From the NCBI GenBank assembly GCA_900095095.1, contig FMBT01000436.1:40387-104386 (forward strand): a DNA stretch of 64,000 nucleotides, written 5' to 3'. The notes below the pieces were generated by a model that was given only the letters and a program-made list of their open reading frames with translations, searched no databases and was not told where the DNA came from. Below, one piece after another: positions 59,495-64,000 of this stretch; position 1 is the stretch's first letter, and each line of letters starts with the position of its first letter. This DNA is from Fragilariopsis cylindrus CCMP1102 (lineage: Eukaryota > Bacillariophyta > Bacillariophyceae > Bacillariales > Bacillariaceae). Made by a program: the position numbers and the translations under genes.

Positions 59495-59712
59495 TGTAAA
59501 TGTATCTAGCTACCTAAGTTCACTAGACTGAAGACCTTCTATGCTATTAACGTATGTAAATAGTGTTTATTAGAAGAGTGAGCTTAGTAGCTCTCTATGA
59601 TTGGCTATATCTACTCGTACGGTGTATGTGTGGTCTGACCCTGGTCGGTCATACCCCTCATATGGTCTGTCCTGGTCGGTCATTCCATAGTGACACTCGC
59701 CTTACGCCTACA
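59495..59712 (-). repeat. 5' LTR of the minus-strand copia element
   Basis: 218 bp, with about three base differences from 50146-50363. Confidence 0.93.
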
Positions 59713-60338
59713 AATGGTACTGAAGCAACATTGGCAGCAACAAGATATTTCCTAAATTATGCTGCAAGCAATCCAAATGGTCAAATCATATACAGAGCCA
59801 GCGACATGATTCTCAGAATCGATTCAGATGCAGCATATTTAGTGCGCCCTGAAGCAAGAAGCAGAGCAGGTGGCTACCATTATCTAGGAAGCAAAGACGG
59901 TACATTATTCAATGGACCCATCCTTGTACTAGCAAAATTATCAAAAATGTTATGGCATCAGCAGCGGAAGCAGAAGTGGCAGGTATCTACCTGAACGCCA
60001 CAGAAGCTGTATCAGAACGGAATTGCCTCATTGAAATGGGACACCCACAACCACCTACACCAATCAAAACAGATAACACAACAGCACGTGGTATTATTAC
60101 TGGTACTATCAAACAAAAAAGGTCAAAAGCAATTGACATGAGATTTTACTGGTTAAAAGACAGGTTTGAACAAAAACAATTTGATTATGTGTGGGGACCA
60201 GGTATTGAAAACCTAGCCGATTATCCGACTAAACATCACTCTGGTAAACACCATAGTACTGTTAGACCCATCTACCTATATATAAAAAATAAAAGTCCAA
60301 AAACTATCCAAGGGTGTGTTCAATTATTAGCGCGATAG
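59713..60338 (+). pseudogene. RNase H end of an older plus-strand copia element
   Basis: The frame starts without an ATG exactly where the minus-strand element ends: NGTEATLAATRYFLNYAASN, then MILRIDSDAAYLVRPEARSR, GGYHYLGSKDG, then, after a shift near 59940 mended by one A, MASAAEAEVAGIYLNATEAV, DNTTARGIITGTIKQKRSKA, DMRFYWLKDR and NLADYPTKHHSGKHH. This is the typical 3' end of a common diatom copia type, different from the two full elements here. The upstream RT part is absent. Confidence 0.85.
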
Positions 60339-62536
60339 TCGACCACTTCGATTAACTATCCACCAACTGTGATACAACCGAGGTGCAGTTAAATAACAGT
60401 TATGGGATATGATTCACACTTGGCTTGCTTGGCTTATAAGATCCAAATACAAGACCTATCGTATCGCCACATCGCCACATCACTCAATAATAGATGAAGA
60501 TAGCTTTGAACAGAAGCAACACGAATACATGAGATTAGATCACAGGATGTAAACAACATACTGCGCTCACTTTAATCTCTAACATCATTGTAACTCTAAT
60601 ACTAACTAGTTAACAAACTACTGTATGTATTCGTATTTACTTCTAATAAAATGATATCAGACTATTTTACCAAAGCATTACAAGGGTCTTTGTTTAGACA
60701 ACATAGGAATGCTATTATGGGAGTGTCACACAGTGACTACGTTAGATATGCTGATGCATACAAGACTGCCAAGGAGGCAGCCCAGTCGAAGCTAGATTGA
60801 GATGAATGAATACATTGATAATGATGATAACACCATTAACAATGTAGGAGTGTGTTGGAACTTATCTAGTTTCTACTGGATACCGCGATACTATACCGCG
60901 TACTCAATTACTTGAATTAGTAATAGGAAAATCTCTGTATGGAAATATGGAAATAACTGACTGACAATGATATATCATTGTTATTTGATAACTTAACATT
61001 ATAAAGGATTTAACTTATTTCTTTTATTAACTGCTTCTAGATACTTTACGGATTAGCACTGTAGAATACCTTAGATTATAACAATAACATAATGATTAAT
61101 GTTTTTGAAATCTGGAACTCTGCTAAAACAAAAATACACTATTACTATATATTACTACTACTATGGTTTGAATAGCAATAGTCTATTCTTTCTTTAGAAC
61201 CACAACCAACAACAACTGTAACAAGTTACTTTGAAGTAAATTGTTACAGTTGTTTCAACTTGATGGGTTGTTGGGGGTTGTCTTTGCTATTGAATTTGAT
61301 CTTCAGGCGTTACCACCACCAAATAGATACATCTTACACCTACAAAATAATCCTCAAATGAATTGGCAGACATGAGCACTAGCTTTCCTTGAATCTTCTG
61401 AATACTCCATTCCTCTGAGTTCAACTTTCAAGGTGTCCTACAATACAAATTGCATACTTTCAGAACTTTTGCAGACCCATTTGCTTCCAAAATGATATAT
61501 CTGAATTTGAATACAGTTTGCCCATTACTCAGAGTAATAACTGTCACAAGAATTGGAGGAATAAGAGTAGAGATATCTATATTTCGTCTAATAAGCTTTT
61601 GTTAAATAGATCGATATCCATGGAGGTTCGTTTCAATACAGTCCCATTCTCATTATGATGATGATGTGAGTAATTTTCCATTTCAATTCTCAATAATTTA
61701 AAAGAATTCTCCTTGCCGCAAGGTATCGCATACTACTTTTTTTTGTAACATGAAGAACCGCATTGAGCCGGAACGCGCCAGTAACCATGGTCAGTTGATA
61801 GTAGTAGATATCTTATCAATTTTATGAATTGTAAATAGGGTTTAATGATCTCTCATATGTCATCTGTCTATGATTCATTGTTGAGGAGCAGTACAATACA
61901 AGTGGCCCTTTTTTAATCATAGATCCGAAATTATTTTCAACACGGTTTTGATTGGATTTTCGATTTTCTATTCAATGCTGACCATTTCTCTTTTATAGGA
62001 TTAATATTATATAAAGGGGATTTTCATTATAAAAGGGGAAATATTTTATTCTCGCAGAGAATAAGAATTATTCCCCCAGATAAAGAATGGTTGACTCACG
62101 AATTAATTTTTCCGAAAAGACTTATTTTACTTATAGATTTTAATTCTTACCACGACATGACACCATTCTCATCGTTCCGGTGAGTTAGCGGCGGACAAAA
62201 TATGCGACACCGTACTGTGGGCGATTCAATCATAATTGGACGCCGTGTTAGCTAGTTCCAGTTCCAGACTTTAACTAACATTAACCATTATTTCGAGACG
62301 GAACAACATAATAACCTTGTCTCACCTCTATCTAATTGCTTGACGGGAGATTGACGAAGTTTCTTCAATTACTGCTACCATCCTAATACTGTAGACGAAC
62401 ACTTACTTGCTACACATCGTCTATATTTTATTCTATTAAACCTTTTTGTTTCAAGTCAAAAGAATTAATAGAACAGAGAGAGATAGAGAGATGCTAGAGG
62501 GGCGGTGTGGTCCAAACAAATAAATAATATAAAATC
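60339..62536. other. Gene-poor spacer with a hairpin
   Basis: 2.2 kb without a recognised gene. Its first part may be the untranslated end or LTR of the older copia element; no partner copy lies in the window to prove it. The hairpin at 61211-61254 is the only clear structure. The last 200 bp should hold the promoter of the next gene. Confidence 0.45.
61211..61254. repeat. Inverted repeat, 20-bp arms with one mismatch, 4-nt loop
   Basis: AACAACTGTAACAAGTTACT (61211-61230) pairs with 61235-61254 except for one base; the loop is TTGA. The outer 14 bp are perfect. Confidence 0.92.
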
Positions 62537-64000
62537 ATGATCGACCAGTCAGATGTAGTTACGACGTTTACGTCCCTTATAGGAACGAAACTATTGTCTG
62601 AACAATCCTCAGCTCCCTCATCATTGCTGAAAGCTGATCCAAAACGCAACAAATTCACGAAAATTATTAATGTGTATATCAAAATCTGTTGAACACCACG
62701 AGGTTGTGTGTACACTACCATCTCTTGATATGAGGAAACTCGATGAAGATCCAGAAACGAACCCACTACCTAAGGTTGGGGAACATTTTCCACAAATGAA
62801 AATGGAGGCGTCTGTCCTTCATAATGCTGCCGATGCATCTGCTAAGGGCAGCTCAGGTGGAACAGAAAGCAGCACAAACTCTTGGCTCATTAACGTCTTG
62901 GACTAGATCATCTGTGGTGTACGCATCGAACGCCTATATCAGAAAACGCGCTAATTCATTTTCCTCTCTAGTCGACTCCCGTGTTAGAGCTTGGACCTTG
63001 CTTTTGTTAAGGCATTCTCTCACAACAGGTGATTCAACTAGTCGTTCCCGACTGCTAAGTATGTTGGCATCAATCATAAAAGTTAATTCTGCAGAAATCG
63101 CATTCAAGACCAACCATTACCTGAAGCATGTAAAAACCTACCAAGGAAAGACGACGATCCTGATATTATTTTGCCGCTGCTTTTCGAAGTCCATATGAAA
63201 ATTATCGTCCAATCGAAGGAATGCACTGTAACACTAAGAGCTCCAGGTACCGTTTCTGGTGAGTTTTTGAACTTTTTTACCTATTTTATTCCTATTTTTT
63301 CCTTTTTTTCCTTGGGATTATACGTACAATGTACTCATTCTTATATATCATCGTTTCTATTCTTTTCCTTCCACAGCTAATTTTGATCACACTGCAGACC
63401 AAGCCATAGGAATGGGACTGAAAACTGTTGATATAAGATTGGATACCGGAACGTTATTAGAATCTATGGTAAAGGAGGCCCGAATGGTTGTTTTCAATGC
63501 TGTAGCGAAGGCAACTCTACATCCAATTCAATGTCAATAGATTCCAGATTTTAAAGATAAGTGATCGAGCAGGTTGAATGCATCGTCTCAACTTTCAGGA
63601 TTTAGTAGTGCTCTGAAATTAGCGTCATCTTCAGGTAAGGCTGCAAGTGGTGGTGGCGGAGGTCAGCAATCTGTTACGAATGGGGAGTGCATCGACTTCT
63701 CATCGTAACCTTAAGGCTAAATCCTCATCGTTAAGACTGATTAGCGTGCTCTCGACTGCCGCCCCGATTTCGAGTACCACCGATAAGATGCTTTATTATC
63801 GATAAAATGAAGAAATCAAGATCCGTTCAGTTCGATGGCCATGTAGACTTGAAGGGTAAGCCAGCCGCCATATCGTCACCTAAACGCCAAAAGATGGCAA
63901 CAACTGCCCGTCTCACTAGTTTCAAGTCATTTGGTCGACCTCATGCTGGTGACTTTGGATCGGGTCCAAAAGAAATGCAACATTTGGAGGGGACTTTGGT
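62537..64000 (+). CDS. Unidentified protein, broken frame, cut by the right edge
   Basis: The plus strand from ATG at 62537 codes MIDQSDVVTTFTSLIGTKLL and continues in shifted frames with MRKLDEDPETNPLPKVGEHF, SWTRSSVVYASNAYIRKRAN, SLVDSRVRAWTLLLLRHSL, IILPLLFEVHMKIIVQSK and ECTVTLRAPGTVS. After an intron at about 63259-63377 (GTGAGT...CCACAG) it reads ANFDHTADQAIGMGLKTVDI and LLESMVKEARMVVFNAVAKA, then a Ser/Gly-rich tail with FKSFGRPHAGDFGSGPK. Joins near 62680, 62880, 63135 and 63530 onward need single bases, mostly in short runs. The constant amphipathic pattern argues for a real gene. I do not recognise a domain; a nuclear or regulatory role would be a guess. Confidence 0.5.

Larger units (their letters stand above)
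50146..59712 (-). mobile_element. Ty1/copia LTR retrotransposon on the minus strand, 9.57 kb
   Basis: Two 218-bp LTRs (50146-50363 and 59495-59712) differ at about three bases. Read on the minus strand the order is LTR, long gag-like region, protease, integrase, reverse transcriptase, RNase H, LTR. GGTTATGAGAAC follows the first LTR as a possible primer-binding site, and GTGGGGAAG precedes the last LTR as a polypurine tract. It is much longer than a usual copia element because of about 4.4 kb before the protease. The bases flanking the two ends (CAGTT and AATGG) do not match, so no target duplication is visible. It interrupts or adjoins an older plus-strand copia copy at 59713. Confidence 0.93.

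Noticed and set aside
1-64000. CRISPR arrays, bacterial operons, ribosomal RNA or tRNA genes
   Set aside because: None was seen. Tandem repeats are microsatellites or minisatellites without spacers, and the introns and gene families are eukaryotic.

Overview
The window looks like nuclear DNA of a diatom (Bacillariophyta, stramenopiles). It is AT-rich, with short GT-AG introns and many trinucleotide repeats coding Asn, Asp, Gln or Ser tracts. Plastid-type leaders carry an ASAFAP-like Phe (MsrB, cyclophilin, ABC1 kinase), and Ty1/copia elements of diatom type are present. The genus cannot be fixed from the sequence.

Region 1-13.3 kb is gene-dense: a SET-domain methyltransferase (cut by the left edge), a secreted 2OG-Fe(II) oxygenase fused to Sel1-like repeats, an APH/choline-kinase-like kinase, an SLC4 bicarbonate transporter and a long EDRF1-like protein. 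Region 13.8-20.9 kb is a 7.05-kb copia element with two matching 265-bp LTRs, inserted in a poly-G tract; its pol is broken. Region 21.2-40.6 kb is gene-rich again: a methionine-R-sulfoxide reductase with a C-terminal membrane anchor, a small uncertain gene, a gametolysin-like (M11) metalloprotease, a probable thylakoid-lumen cyclophilin, a type II membrane protein resembling sulfotransferases, a delta-12 desaturase, a PI3/4-kinase, a cereblon homologue and a plastid ABC1 kinase. Region 40.6-62.5 kb is repeat-rich: a truncated LTR element with a 5-bp target duplication, a decayed stretch, a 9.57-kb copia element on the minus strand, and the 3' end of an older plus-strand copia element. A conserved-looking but unidentified gene starts at 62.5 kb and runs off the right edge.

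The host genes form no obvious pathway. Several concern the plastid or its carbon and redox supply (SLC4 bicarbonate transport, ABC1 kinase, lumenal cyclophilin, MsrB); others concern lipids and signalling (desaturase, PI kinase).

One signal cuts across the window. Many genes with clearly conserved protein sequence are interrupted by single-base frameshifts, and nearly all need one extra base in a short A, T or G run. In the 2OG oxygenase and the PI kinase, adding exactly the missing bases makes the total exon length a multiple of three. This points to base-dropout in the assembly more than to gene decay. Genes with such breaks are annotated as one CDS spanning the whole locus.
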